64,000 bases of DNA from assembly GCF_003634705.1 (NCBI RefSeq), contig NZ_RBWU01000003.1:958354-1022353 (forward strand), given 5' to 3'. A model generated the notes under the pieces. It was given only the letters and a program-made list of their open reading frames with translations, was not told the DNA's origin and did no database searches. Below are positions 1 through 7,652 of the stretch, one piece after another. This DNA comes from Actinomadura pelletieri DSM 43383 (GTDB taxonomy: Bacteria > Actinomycetota > Actinomycetes > Streptosporangiales > Streptosporangiaceae). Positions within the stretch are counted from its first letter, which is position 1. Every line of letters starts with the position of its first letter. The translations under genes and the position numbers were made by a program.

Positions 1-97
1 TGGACCGCCACTTCTGGTGGCCCGCGCGCCTGTCGACACCCGAACCCGAGCCGAGCGGCACCCCGACCAGCCACGTCCGAACCTGAGACACCCCATG

Positions 98-128
98 CCG
101 GAGGGACGAGCGGGGGCCGTCCCTCCGG
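98..128 (-). terminator. Hairpin terminator after the VOC gene
   Basis: Perfect 10-bp inverted repeat (CCGGAGGGAC / GTCCCTCCGG) with an 11-nt loop. It lies directly downstream of the stop codon of the VOC gene at 129. There is no clear U-tract, as is common in actinomycetes. Confidence 0.55.
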
Positions 129-527
129 CTACGCCTTCTCGGCCGTCACCATCACGGGATGCCCATCAGGGTCGGCGACGTAGGCGATGCGTTCACCCCA
201 AGGCGTATCGCCGGGGGCGACGAGCACCGGATGACCGAGCGCCGCCAACTCCTCGACCGAGGAGTCGACGTCGTCACAGTAGACGCACAACTCGAAGAAA
301 CGGCCGGAGATCGGCCGCTGCGCAAGCCCGTGAATCCCCGCTCCCCCCTCAGGCACCACCCCCAGCCCGATAAGCGACCCTTCACCGAGGCGCAGAGCGA
401 CGAACGTCGTCACCCCACCCTCCTCGAACCGATAGGTCTCCTCGAATCCGAGCGCATCGCGGTAGAACTCCAGCGACCGCTGCAGGTCATCGCACGCCAA
501 CATGGGAAACGCAGACCGAAATGCCAT
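129..527 (-). CDS. VOC (glyoxalase/bleomycin-resistance fold) family protein
   Basis: Small protein of 132 residues with the vicinal-oxygen-chelate layout: an N-terminal 'FPMLACDDLQRSLEFYRDAL' strand-helix, and a C-terminal 'YVADPDGHPVMV' typical of the second beta-alpha-beta-beta-beta unit. The family includes metal-dependent lyases, dioxygenases and drug-binding proteins, and nothing here fixes a substrate. It is transcribed alone on the minus strand and followed by a strong hairpin. No good Shine-Dalgarno sequence precedes the ATG at 527, so it may be leaderless. Family assignment is secure from the motif pattern; function is unknown. Confidence 0.85.
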   Translation of the reverse strand: MAFRSAFPMLACDDLQRSLEFYRDALGFEETYRFEEGGVTTFVALRLGEGSLIGLGVVPEGGAGIHGLAQRPISGRFFELCVYCDDVDSSVEELAALGHPVLVAPGDTPWGERIAYVADPDGHPVMVTAEKA

Positions 528-640
528 GCCGCGACGCTACAACCCACCGCCGACACTCAGGCTCTGGGTGACGGCATGATCGTGAAATAGGCTGGATTCG
601 CGTCCGAACCGCATCGCTCGCCGACCGCGAGGAAGGACCC

Positions 641-1399
641 ATGTCCGCAGTACTGCTCAATGTCCTGATCGGCCTGGTGACCAGCATCCTGAGCGGCGGA
701 GGCGTGTGGCTGCTGAACCGTGTGAAGCAGGCGCGCAGGCTCCAACGCAAGGCCGTGTTCTTCGGCCTCGAAGGGGGCGCGCCCTGTGTCGTGGTGATGA
801 ACGACAAGGCCAGCGGGCCCGGTAGCACGGCGCACGACGACGTCCACGCCCTCGTCGAGATCGCGATGCTCGGACGTGAGCTGGGCAGCCCGGTCGACAT
901 CCGCAAGGCACGCGAGTTCCATGAGAGCAACGGCACCAGAACCGAGTTCTGCGTCGGCGGACCGGAAGGCGGCTCCAATCCGCGCACCGGCGGACATCTC
1001 GCCGCGCATCTGCCCGGCGTCACCCTCACACCCTTCACCTCAGACGAGGACCGTCTGGCCTTCGTGGTCGACGGCGAGACATTCAGGTGCGCCCGAGGTC
1101 AACAAGAACGTGCGTTGGTGGCCAAGTTCCGCCCCACCCCCGGTTCCCGCCCGGTCTTCATCATCTGCGGGCACACGTCCCTGGCCAACCGCGCCGCCGT
1201 CCACTTCCTGAAAAGCCACGACAACGAACTGGCCGCCTCCGTGGAGAGCGTCGAACAGTTCTGTCTGATCATCAAGGTGGACGCGATCCCGACCTACGGT
1301 TTCCAGGCGGCGACACTCGAACGGGACGTCACCCGCGCCGCCTTCGCCCCAGGCGAATCAAGAAGACCCGAGCCGCACATGCAAGAGCCGCAGACCTGA
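641..1399 (+). CDS. Orphan membrane-anchored protein of unknown function
   Basis: 252 residues, with a clear Shine-Dalgarno (GAGGAAGGA) before the ATG. Residues 3-24 form one hydrophobic segment, followed by a basic stretch (NRVKQARRLQRK), so the protein is probably N-terminally anchored with a cytoplasmic body. The soluble part (about 35-240) contains 'VFFGLEGGAPCVVVMNDKA', 'HDDVHALVEIAMLGRELG' and 'RPVFIICGHTSLANRAA', which suggests an alternating alpha/beta fold that binds something. I do not recognise a family. It is the only plus-strand gene in its neighbourhood and ends 24 nt before a tRNA-Glu gene. Coding character (third-position GC, start, RBS) is convincing. Confidence 0.75.
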   Translation: MSAVLLNVLIGLVTSILSGGGVWLLNRVKQARRLQRKAVFFGLEGGAPCVVVMNDKASGPGSTAHDDVHALVEIAMLGRELGSPVDIRKAREFHESNGTRTEFCVGGPEGGSNPRTGGHLAAHLPGVTLTPFTSDEDRLAFVVDGETFRCARGQQERALVAKFRPTPGSRPVFIICGHTSLANRAAVHFLKSHDNELAASVESVEQFCLIIKVDAIPTYGFQAATLERDVTRAAFAPGESRRPEPHMQEPQT

Positions 1400-1423
1400 A
1401 GGCCCGCGGCTGCGTTTCTCGTG

Positions 1424-1496
1424 TACCCCCGAGCGGATTCGAACCGCCGTTACCGCCTTGAGAGGGCGGCGTCCTAGGCCACTAGACGACGGGGGC
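1424..1496 (-). tRNA. tRNA-Glu (CUC), copy 1
   Basis: Full cloverleaf on the minus strand: acceptor GCCCCCG pairs with CGGGGGU, anticodon stem CCGCC/GGCGG encloses loop CUCUCAA (anticodon CUC), and the T-loop is GGTTCGAATCC. Discriminator A; CCA is not encoded. Identical in sequence to the copy at 1892-1964. Confidence 0.97.
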
Positions 1497-1891
1497 AGGA
1501 CCACATCTCCCACACGATCTCCGTGCGGACGACCTCCACCCTACCGGAGTTCCCCCACCACCTCGACCGCTTAACCCCACCCACCAGAGGTTCCGGGCCT
1601 CAGACGAACACAACAAACCAACGCCCGGCAACCAACCACCGCCGAACCAGAAGAACGCACAGGCTCTCAGCCAAACGAGGAGGCGGAGCCCAAGAAAGGG
1701 AAACACCAGAACCCGGCGAAGCCGAACCAAGAACCGAAGAAGAAACCCACCCGCACAAAACCCCGGACATCAGCCACAGGGGGGCGTGGGGGGCGGAGCC
1801 CCCCACATCGGGGGTTCCAGGGGGTCGCCCCCTGGATAGACACGGAAACCAGGCGAAGCCGACCAAAGGTCGGCGAGCAGGTGTCGCCCAG
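1497..1891. other. Non-coding spacer between two tRNA-Glu copies, with two strong hairpins
   Basis: I see no gene here. The notable parts are two perfect GC hairpins, 1786-1806 (arms GTGGGGGGC / GCCCCCCAC, loop GGA) and 1817-1835 (arms CCAGGGGG / CCCCCTGG, loop TCG). They lie just downstream of the second tRNA-Glu in its direction of transcription. The rest is A/C-rich on the plus strand and lacks the coding bias of its surroundings. Confidence 0.6.
1786..1835 (-). terminator. Double hairpin downstream of tRNA-Gln/tRNA-Glu
   Basis: Two adjacent stem-loops (9-bp and 8-bp perfect arms with 3-nt loops) follow the tRNA-Glu at 1892-1964. They probably end the tRNA-Gln/tRNA-Glu transcript. No U-tract is seen. 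Short GC hairpins of this kind are often repeated in actinomycete genomes, so they could equally be repeat elements. Confidence 0.4.
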
Positions 1892-1964
1892 TACCCCCGA
1901 GCGGATTCGAACCGCCGTTACCGCCTTGAGAGGGCGGCGTCCTAGGCCACTAGACGACGGGGGC
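1892..1964 (-). tRNA. tRNA-Glu (CUC), copy 2
   Basis: Same 73-nt sequence and cloverleaf as the copy at 1424-1496, anticodon CUC. It lies 25 nt downstream of tRNA-Gln, so the two are probably co-transcribed. Confidence 0.97.
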
Positions 1965-1989
1965 GTGTGTCCGCGTGTGGCGGACGCAG

Positions 1990-2061
1990 CTGGGGTACCA
2001 GGACTCGAACCTAGACTAAGTGAACCAGAATCACTCGTGCTGCCGATTACACCATACCCCA
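1990..2061 (-). tRNA. tRNA-Gln (CUG)
   Basis: Minus-strand cloverleaf: acceptor TGGGGTA/TACCCCA, anticodon stem AGTGA/TCACT with loop TTCTGGT (anticodon CUG), T-loop GGTTCGAGTCC, discriminator G. A tRNA-Gln/tRNA-Glu pair also lies near the FAH-hydrolase gene in M. tuberculosis. Confidence 0.97.
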
Positions 2062-2208
2062 GTGAGGTACGGGCGCCCGGGCCGTTGGGCCGGGGTCGCT
2101 CGCGCCTCGATGAGAATACAGGACCTTGGGACCGCGACCAAAACGTTTGGCGCGGCGGGCCGCCGACCCGGGGGTCGGGACGGTTCGGGAACGGGGCTCG
2201 GGGCGCGG

Positions 2209-2844
2209 TCAGCGGGTGAAGTCGGGTGGGCCGATGTGCCGGTTGCCCCAGTCGACGAGGGGACGCAGCCGGCGCCATGACGCGCGGACTCGGGTCACCA
2301 CTTCCGGGGTCTCCATCCACGGGTCGGCGGGCCAGCCTTCGTGGGCATAGAGGGAGCGGTGCCGTAGCAGGTCGAGTCGTGGGTGGTCGGGGGGCGTGCC
2401 GCGTGGCCTGGTCTTGAGCCGGTCTCCCCCGATCTCCAGTCCGGCGGCGCGCAGGTCGTCGACGATGGCCTGGAGTTCGGGGCCGTAGAGGTCGGAGCCG
2501 ACGCCTTCGCGGTACCGGCGGAGCTGCTCGGGTGTGGGCGCGTACATGCCGCCGGCGACCATCAGCCCGTCCGCGTCGATCTGGAGGTAGAAGCCCTCGC
2601 TGGTGTGGCCGCCCTGATGCGTCTTGTAGGGCGTCTTGTCCTTGCTGAACCGGACGTCACGGTAGGGACGGAAGAGTTTGACCGCGCCGAACTCCTCTTC
2701 CAGTTCGGCGCACAGTTCTCTCAGGGGTTCGCGCACATGGCGTTCGTAGGTGTCCTTGTGGGCTGTCCAGTACGACTTGCCGTTGTCGGCCTGGAGCCCC
2801 TCGTAGAACGAGAAGGCCTCCTCGCTGAAGCCGCCGAACGCCAT
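2209..2844 (-). CDS. DUF2461 domain protein
   Basis: 211 residues covering one DUF2461 (TIGR02453-type) domain. Hallmarks are 'DNGKSYWTAHKDTYERHV' near the N terminus, 'RDVRFSKDKTPYKTH' around residues 62-76 and 'GFYLQIDADGLMVAGGMY' around 84-101. The biochemical role of this widespread family is unknown. It starts 13 nt downstream of the FAH-hydrolase stop, with a good RBS (GAGGGGAG), so the two are probably co-transcribed. In M. tuberculosis the position next to the FAH gene is held by gltX, so this gene may be a local replacement. Confidence 0.88.
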   Translation of the reverse strand: MAFGGFSEEAFSFYEGLQADNGKSYWTAHKDTYERHVREPLRELCAELEEEFGAVKLFRPYRDVRFSKDKTPYKTHQGGHTSEGFYLQIDADGLMVAGGMYAPTPEQLRRYREGVGSDLYGPELQAIVDDLRAAGLEIGGDRLKTRPRGTPPDHPRLDLLRHRSLYAHEGWPADPWMETPEVVTRVRASWRRLRPLVDWGNRHIGPPDFTR

Positions 2845-2857
2845 GGGCGCTCCCCTC

Positions 2858-3625
2858 TCAGTCTCGGGCCACGACGCGGTTGGTCAGGGTGCCGACGTTC
2901 TCCACGATGACGGTCACCTCGTCCCCGATCTCCAGCGGTCCGACCCCGGCGGGAGTGCCGGTGAGGATCACGTCGCCGGGCAGCAGTGTCATGACCTGGC
3001 TGACGTACTCGACCAGGGTCGGTACGTCGTGCAGCAGCAGCGACGTGCGGGCGTCCTGCCGGACGGCGCCGTTGACGGTCGTGGTGATCGCCAGGTCGGC
3101 GGGGTCGGCCTCCGTCTCGATCCACGGGCCGAGGGGGCAGAAGGTGTCGAAGCCCTTGGCGCGCGTCCACTGGCCGTCCTTGGCCTGGAGGTCGCGGGCG
3201 GTGACGTCGTTGGCGCAGGTGTAGCCGAGGATGACGTCGGCGGCGCGGGACGCCGGAACCTCGCGGCACATCCGGCCGATGACGACGGCCAGTTCACCCT
3301 CGAAGTCGACCCGCTCGGACAGCTTCTGCGGGTAGGCGATGGCCTCTCCGGGGCCGATCACGGCGGTGGACGGCTTGGAGAACACCACCGGCTCGGCGGG
3401 CGGCTCGCCGCCGCCCATCTCGCTGACGTGGTCGGCGTAGTTCTTGCCGATCGCGATGACCTTGCTCGGCAGGATCGGCGCGAGCAGCCGGACGTCGGCG
3501 AGCGGGAGGCGCTGCCCCGTGAACGTGAGGTCACCGAACGGGTGGGCCGCGATGGCGGCGACGGTGTTCTCCTCCACCACGCCGAAGGACATGCCCTCGT
3601 CGGTGGAGAACCTGGCGATACGCAT
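2858..3625 (-). CDS. Fumarylacetoacetate hydrolase (FAH) family protein
   Basis: 255 residues, the usual length for the single-domain FAH/2-hydroxyhepta-2,4-diene-1,7-dioate isomerase-like family. These are Mg-dependent C-C hydrolases or decarboxylases acting on acylpyruvate-like substrates. The FAH core begins near residue 57 ('VIAIGKNYADH'). Metal ligands are visible in 'DFEGELAVVIGR' and 'CANDVTARDLQ', and the C terminus carries 'GDVILTGTPAGVG'. The substrate cannot be told from sequence. Its position beside the tRNA-Gln/Glu pair and upstream of the leuB/serA region matches Rv2993c of M. tuberculosis. First gene of a two-gene unit with DUF2461. Confidence 0.9.
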   Translation of the reverse strand: MRIARFSTDEGMSFGVVEENTVAAIAAHPFGDLTFTGQRLPLADVRLLAPILPSKVIAIGKNYADHVSEMGGGEPPAEPVVFSKPSTAVIGPGEAIAYPQKLSERVDFEGELAVVIGRMCREVPASRAADVILGYTCANDVTARDLQAKDGQWTRAKGFDTFCPLGPWIETEADPADLAITTTVNGAVRQDARTSLLLHDVPTLVEYVSQVMTLLPGDVILTGTPAGVGPLEIGDEVTVIVENVGTLTNRVVARD

Positions 3626-3698
3626 GTCAAGAGCCTAGCCGTTGCCGGGGACACGCTCCGGATGTCGCCGAGGTCCCCCGATGTCCCGGGACGTCCGG

Positions 3699-5027
3699 TC
3701 AGAAGCCGCAGGGCCTGCCGTCGAGCAGGCACGCCTGCGGGGTGGACGTCGCGCCCGCCGCGCCGAACTGGATCTCCCATGTGCCGCCGGGTGGGATCGC
3801 GGGGGCGCCGTCCAGATTGCCGATCTCGGCGTTCTCCCCGCCGCGGACGAGCCGGGCGCCCCAGATGTTCTTCACGTTCGCGCCGGGGACACGGAAGGTC
3901 AGCCGCCATGTCCGCATCGGACGGTCGGTTCGGTTGGTGATGACCATCCGGCCCTCGAAGTACCCCTCGTCCTGTTGGGCGAGCTGGTAGGTGATGCCGT
4001 CGCCTTCCAGCAGCGGACCGATCGGCGCGGTCGACACGGCCGGTGCCGGGGACGCGGGCGGCTGCGCGGGTGTGCCTTCGGTAGGCCCGCCGGGCTGCGG
4101 AGGCGACGCGGGCGCCTCGCTGGGATTCGATCCGCCGGACGTCGCCGGGGCCGGTGCCTCCGGGGCGGCGGGCGCCGACGACCGCGCCGGCGACGCCTTC
4201 TCCTCCGTCTCGGAGTTTCTGGTGACCAACACCATCGCGACCGCGGCGACGACGAGGAGAACCACCACGCCGATCAACACGAACAGCAGCGGGCGCCGCG
4301 ACCTCGACGGCGGCACTCCCCCCGAGGGCGACGCGAGAGGCGGCATCGCCGGGGCGGTCGCGTCGAACGGCGGCGGCGTGCTCGCCTCGGCGGGCTGTGT
4401 GGGCGCGTCGGCGGAGGCTTCGGCTCCTCCTGGGGGCGCCGGTTCCGCTCCGGCGCCGAACCGCGCGGTCCAGGGCGCCTCCTCGCGCATGACCGCCCGC
4501 TCCGGCTCGTCGGGCAACGTGGCCGGGTCGGACACGGTTTCCTCAGCGGTGGAGGCCTCGGCCGCCGTCGCCCCGGGCGGGACGGCGATGTCGGCGACGG
4601 AGGGGGCCACGGTTCCGCCTAGGGGCGCCGGTTCGGCTCCCGCGCCGAACTGCGCGGTCCAGGGCGCCTCCTCGCGCATGACCGCCCGCTCCGGCTCGTC
4701 GGGCAGCGTGGCCGGGTCGGACGCGGTTTCCTCAGCGGTGGGGGCCTCGGCCGCCGTCGCCCCGGGCGGGACGGCGATGTCGGCGACGGTCGCCGAGGGC
4801 AGGTCCCGCGGCTCGTCCACGTCGTCGACCGGTGGGTCTTGGAGCGTGACATCCGGCGGGACGTCCTGAAGGGTCGCGCCGGAGTCGACGGGTTCGTCGA
4901 TGACGGTCGACTCCGGTCCGGGCCCGGCGTCCCGCGGATCGGTGATCGTGTCGGGGACGTGGAACTCGTCGGTGGTCCTGTGGTCCGGGGGCGTGTACCC
5001 GGGCTCCTCGCGGCTCAACTCGTCCAC
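3699..5027 (-). CDS. Single-pass membrane protein with internal tandem repeat and C-terminal CBM2-like domain
   Basis: 442 residues from a GTG start, the only start after the in-frame stop near 5062. Residues 1-245 are acidic, Pro/Ala-rich and probably disordered inside the cell; they hold a near-perfect 58-residue repeat (81-138 and 144-201, period 63). A transmembrane segment lies at about 247-268. A Pro/Ser/Ala linker (280-335) follows, then a beta-sandwich-like domain (343-442) with 'GRMVITNRTDRPMRTWRL' and a Cys pair at 433/440. The C-terminal part resembles family 2 carbohydrate-binding modules, so I infer an extracytoplasmic domain that may bind wall or polysaccharide. No catalytic domain is present. 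Domain assignment is by eye. Confidence 0.7.
   Translation of the reverse strand: MDELSREEPGYTPPDHRTTDEFHVPDTITDPRDAGPGPESTVIDEPVDSGATLQDVPPDVTLQDPPVDDVDEPRDLPSATVADIAVPPGATAAEAPTAEETASDPATLPDEPERAVMREEAPWTAQFGAGAEPAPLGGTVAPSVADIAVPPGATAAEASTAEETVSDPATLPDEPERAVMREEAPWTARFGAGAEPAPPGGAEASADAPTQPAEASTPPPFDATAPAMPPLASPSGGVPPSRSRRPLLFVLIGVVVLLVVAAVAMVLVTRNSETEEKASPARSSAPAAPEAPAPATSGGSNPSEAPASPPQPGGPTEGTPAQPPASPAPAVSTAPIGPLLEGDGITYQLAQQDEGYFEGRMVITNRTDRPMRTWRLTFRVPGANVKNIWGARLVRGGENAEIGNLDGAPAIPPGGTWEIQFGAAGATSTPQACLLDGRPCGF
4425..4787 (-). repeat. 189-bp tandem repeat inside the CBM2-like gene
   Basis: Two direct copies, 4614-4787 and 4425-4598, encode residues 81-138 and 144-201. Shared blocks include 'VADIAVPPGATAAEA' and 'APWTA(Q/R)FGAGAEPAP'. 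DNA identity is very high, which points to recent duplication or ongoing homogenisation. Confidence 0.9.
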
Positions 5028-5109
5028 CTCGCTGTTCGTCGACCTCAGAGAGTCCGACGACGGTCAGGGTGGATCGGTTCATGACGAACCGGGAGGTGTC
5101 AGCCGGCGT

Positions 5110-5481
5110 TCAGGCGGTGTGGGCGGGTTCCACACCGCGTCTGGCGGCCTGCCGAAGCTGCCGGTTGAGCAGGTCGGTGATCAGCTCGATGGCGTCGGGG
5201 GTGGACGCGTCGTAGGCGCCGCTGAGCCAGCGGGTGGCCTCCGCCAGCAGGTCCTCGGCCGTGTCGGCGGCGGAACCCTCGTCCGCGAGCCGGCCGAGGA
5301 CCGCGCCGAGACGCATCGCCGCGTCGGCGCGGCCGGACTCGGCGGCCCTGCGGTACCAGTCCGCGGCCTGTTCCAGGTCGCCTTCGCGCTCGCAGGTCTC
5401 GCCCAGGATGAACGCCACGTCCGTCCACGTCCCGTCCGTCGGACGCCCAAGGTCCTCGGGGCTCCAGGGTCGGACAGACAT
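5110..5481 (-). CDS. Small Sel1/TPR-like repeat protein
   Basis: 123 residues. The segment 'AFILGETCEREGDLEQAADWYRRAAESGRADAAMRLGAVL' (residues 23-62) is one and a half Sel1/TPR-type helical repeats. The rest is helical and acidic. Such repeats mediate protein contacts, and no enzymatic motif is seen. The ATG at 5481 is followed by typical high-GC coding sequence. Separated by 82 nt from the CBM2-like gene on the same strand. Confidence 0.75.
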   Translation of the reverse strand: MSVRPWSPEDLGRPTDGTWTDVAFILGETCEREGDLEQAADWYRRAAESGRADAAMRLGAVLGRLADEGSAADTAEDLLAEATRWLSGAYDASTPDAIELITDLLNRQLRQAARRGVEPAHTA

Positions 5482-5647
5482 ACGATCACTCCGGCGGTTC
5501 GGTCAACAGAGAAACGGCGCGGTGGAACGTCACACGCGCCGTGCCGGTACATGGTGGCCGCTCCACACGAAATCCGCCACCTATTTCGCAACTTTCGACG
5601 AAAATTCCACCTGACCACACCGTACCGCCGCAAAGACGACCGTTCAG

Positions 5648-5929
5648 TCAGGCCGCCAGGACGTCCTGGTAGTCGGGGTGCTTGTCGATCCACTTCTTGA
5701 TGAACGGGCAGATCGGCACGGCCGACAGGCCCCGGGCCCGCAGGTCGTCCAGCACGCCGCGGGCCAGCGAACCGCCCACGCCCTTCCCCTCGTACGCGGA
5801 GTCGACCTCGGTGTGGATGAGGGCGACGGCGCCGTCCCCCGGCTCGTACTCGACGAACCCGGCGACCTCGCCGTCCAGCCTGATCTCGTAGCGGTTCTGC
5901 TCGGCCACGTCGATGATCTCGGTGCTCAT
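5648..5929 (-). CDS. GNAT-fold N-acetyltransferase (COG2388/YjdJ-like)
   Basis: About 93 residues from the ATG at 5929; an in-frame GTG at 5947 would add six. It is a minimal GNAT domain: 'GEVAGFVEYEPGDGAVALIHTEV' forms the central strands, and 'YEGKGVGGSLARGVLDDLRARG' is the acetyl-CoA pyrophosphate loop and helix. It ends with 'CPFIKKWIDKHPDY', the signature of the small YjdJ/GTLF3B-like class whose physiological substrates are unknown. It sits 43 nt downstream of cimA and may share its transcript. Confidence 0.88.
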   Translation of the reverse strand: MSTEIIDVAEQNRYEIRLDGEVAGFVEYEPGDGAVALIHTEVDSAYEGKGVGGSLARGVLDDLRARGLSAVPICPFIKKWIDKHPDYQDVLAA

Positions 5930-5972
5930 GCCCTCGATAATGCCCACGTGGCCGAGGTCATTCCCCGCCGGG

Positions 5973-7550
5973 CTAACCCGCCTCGTATCCGGCGCGGAGC
6001 AGGCAGTAGGTGACGGCCTCCTCCAGCGCCTGCCAGGACGCGGCGATGACGTTGTCCTCGACGCCGACCGTCCCCCATTCGCGTTCGCCGTCGCCGGACT
6101 CGACGAGCACCCGCGTGCGGGCCTCGGTGCCGTGCGTGCCCTCCAGGATGCGGACCTTGTAGTCGACGAGCTCCAGCCGCGCCAGCTCCGGGTACAGCCG
6201 TCCGAGCGCGATGCGCAACGCGTTGTCGAGGGCGTTGACGGGACCGTTGCCCTCCCCGGTGGCGATGATCCGCTCGCCCTTGGCGTGCAGCTTCACGGTG
6301 GCCTCGCTGATCATGGAGCCGTCCGGTCGGCGCTCCACGATCGACCGCCACGACTCGACCTCGAAGTGCCGCTGCCGGACGCCGGTCAGCTCCTCGCGCA
6401 GCAGCAGCTCGAACGAGGCGTCCGCGGCCTCGAACGTGTAGCCGGTGGACTCCAGCTCCTTGACCCGGGCGACGACGGCCTTGGCCTTCTCGCCGGACAG
6501 GTCGTAGCCGAGTTCGCGGCCCTTCAGCTCCACGGACGCGCGTCCGGCCATGCTCGACACCAGCATCCGCATGTCGTTGCCGACGGCCGCCGGGTCGATG
6601 TGCTGGTACAGGTCCGGGTCGACCTTGACGGCGGACGCGTGCAGCCCCGCCTTGTGCGCGAACGCCGACACGCCCACGTAGGGCTGCTGCGAGCTGGGCG
6701 CGACGTTGGTGACCTCGGAGACGGCGTGCGCGATCCGGGTCATCTCGGCGAGCTGCGCGTCGGAGACCAGCGACATGCCACGCTTGAGCTGGAGGTTCCC
6801 GACGACGGTGAACAGGTTGGCGTTGCCGCTGCGTTCGCCGTACCCGTTCGCGCAGCCCTGCACGTGGGTGGCGCCGGCCTTCACGGCGGCGAGGGTGTTC
6901 GCGACGGCGCAGCCCGAGTCGTCGTGGCAGTGGATGCCGACGCGGACGCCGAGGGACACGACGTCGTGGACGATGTCGGCCAGCTCGTCCGGAAGCATGC
7001 CGCCGTTGGTGTCGCACAGCGCGATGACGTCCGCGCCGGCCTCCGCGGCGGTGCGGACGGCCTCCAGCGCGTAGGCGCGGTTCGCGTGGTAGCCGTCGAA
7101 GAAGTGCTCGGCGTCCAGGAAGACTCGTTGGCCCTCCGCACGCAGGTGGGAGACCGTGTCGCGGATCATCGCGAGGTTCTCCTCCAGGGTGGTGCGGAGG
7201 GCCAGCTCGACATGCCTGTCGTGACTCTTGGCGACAAGGGTCACGACGGACGCGCCGGAGTCGCGCAGCGCGGCGACCTGGGGGTCGTCGGCCGCCCGCA
7301 CACCGGCCCGGCGGGTCGCGCCGAACGCGGTGAGCTGCGCGTGCGTCAGGTCGAGCTCTGTTCGAGCCCGCCTGAAGAATTCGGTGTCCTTCGGGTTGGC
7401 CCCGGGCCAGCCGCCCTCGATGAAGCCCACGCCGAGGTCGTCGAGGTGCCGCGCGATGGCGAGCTTGTCGGGCACGGAGAGGTTGAGCCCCTCCTGCTGC
7501 GAACCGTCGCGCAGAGTGGTGTCGTAGACGTGGAACGAGTCGCCTTGCAT
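5973..7550 (-). CDS. cimA: (R)-citramalate synthase
   Basis: 525 residues. Condenses pyruvate with acetyl-CoA to (R)-citramalate, feeding a threonine-independent route to 2-oxobutyrate and isoleucine. N-terminal DRE-TIM barrel with 'YDTTLRDGSQQEGLNLSV' (metal and substrate loop), 'IEGGWPGANPKD' and the HxH metal pair in 'IHCHDDSGCA'. C-terminal regulatory (LeuA dimer-type) domain after about residue 390. The 'GGWPG' and 'TLRDGSQ' variants favour CimA over LeuA; no biochemical proof. The ATG at 7550 was chosen because the earlier in-frame start at 7586 lies inside the attenuator terminator. A GGGGG run precedes the ATG. Controlled by the leader peptide at 7635-7682. Confidence 0.92.
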   Translation of the reverse strand: MQGDSFHVYDTTLRDGSQQEGLNLSVPDKLAIARHLDDLGVGFIEGGWPGANPKDTEFFRRARTELDLTHAQLTAFGATRRAGVRAADDPQVAALRDSGASVVTLVAKSHDRHVELALRTTLEENLAMIRDTVSHLRAEGQRVFLDAEHFFDGYHANRAYALEAVRTAAEAGADVIALCDTNGGMLPDELADIVHDVVSLGVRVGIHCHDDSGCAVANTLAAVKAGATHVQGCANGYGERSGNANLFTVVGNLQLKRGMSLVSDAQLAEMTRIAHAVSEVTNVAPSSQQPYVGVSAFAHKAGLHASAVKVDPDLYQHIDPAAVGNDMRMLVSSMAGRASVELKGRELGYDLSGEKAKAVVARVKELESTGYTFEAADASFELLLREELTGVRQRHFEVESWRSIVERRPDGSMISEATVKLHAKGERIIATGEGNGPVNALDNALRIALGRLYPELARLELVDYKVRILEGTHGTEARTRVLVESGDGEREWGTVGVEDNVIAASWQALEEAVTYCLLRAGYEAG

Positions 7551-7583
7551 GTGCTGGTACCCCCAAGGGCCTGCGCCAGGACA

Positions 7584-7615
7584 CAAAAAAGACCCCTCAC
7601 GGACGTGAGAGGTCT
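7584..7615 (-). terminator. Attenuator terminator of the cimA leader
   Basis: RNA-sense stem AGACC-T-CTCACG / CGTGAG-G-GGTCT (12 pairs including one U-G) with a 2-nt loop, followed by TTTTTTG. It lies between the leader peptide and the cimA start, so it is an intrinsic terminator inside the 5' leader. Confidence 0.88.
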
Positions 7616-7616
7616 G

Positions 7617-7652
7617 CGCGCCGGCGCTGTCCTGTTAGCTGCTGCCGGCGCG
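7617..7652 (-). promoter_or_regulatory. Leader-overlapping hairpin (cimA attenuator)
   Basis: Perfect 9-bp stem CGCGCCGGC / GCCGGCGCG. The 5' arm lies within the final codons of the leader peptide and the 3' arm just before the terminator. A ribosome stalled at the Leu-Val-Ile-Ile codons would leave this arm in a different state from one that reaches the stop. Analogous hairpins occur in the ilvB leader and in the leader at 11160-11204. Confidence 0.7.

Noticed and set aside
82..92. TGAGAC half-site near the left end (possible fifth BCAA operator)
   Set aside because: Only one half matches; the opposite arm (GTCCGA) and spacing do not fit the 6-5-6 pattern, and the neighbouring gene is a VOC protein.
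17..373. 118-codon plus-strand open frame at the left edge
   Set aside because: Arg/Pro-rich, overlaps the VOC gene and its terminator; no homology-like motifs.
1497..1891. Possible prophage or integrative-element remnant between the tRNA-Glu copies
   Set aside because: No integrase, no att core beyond the tRNAs themselves, and no coding sequence; hairpins alone are not enough.
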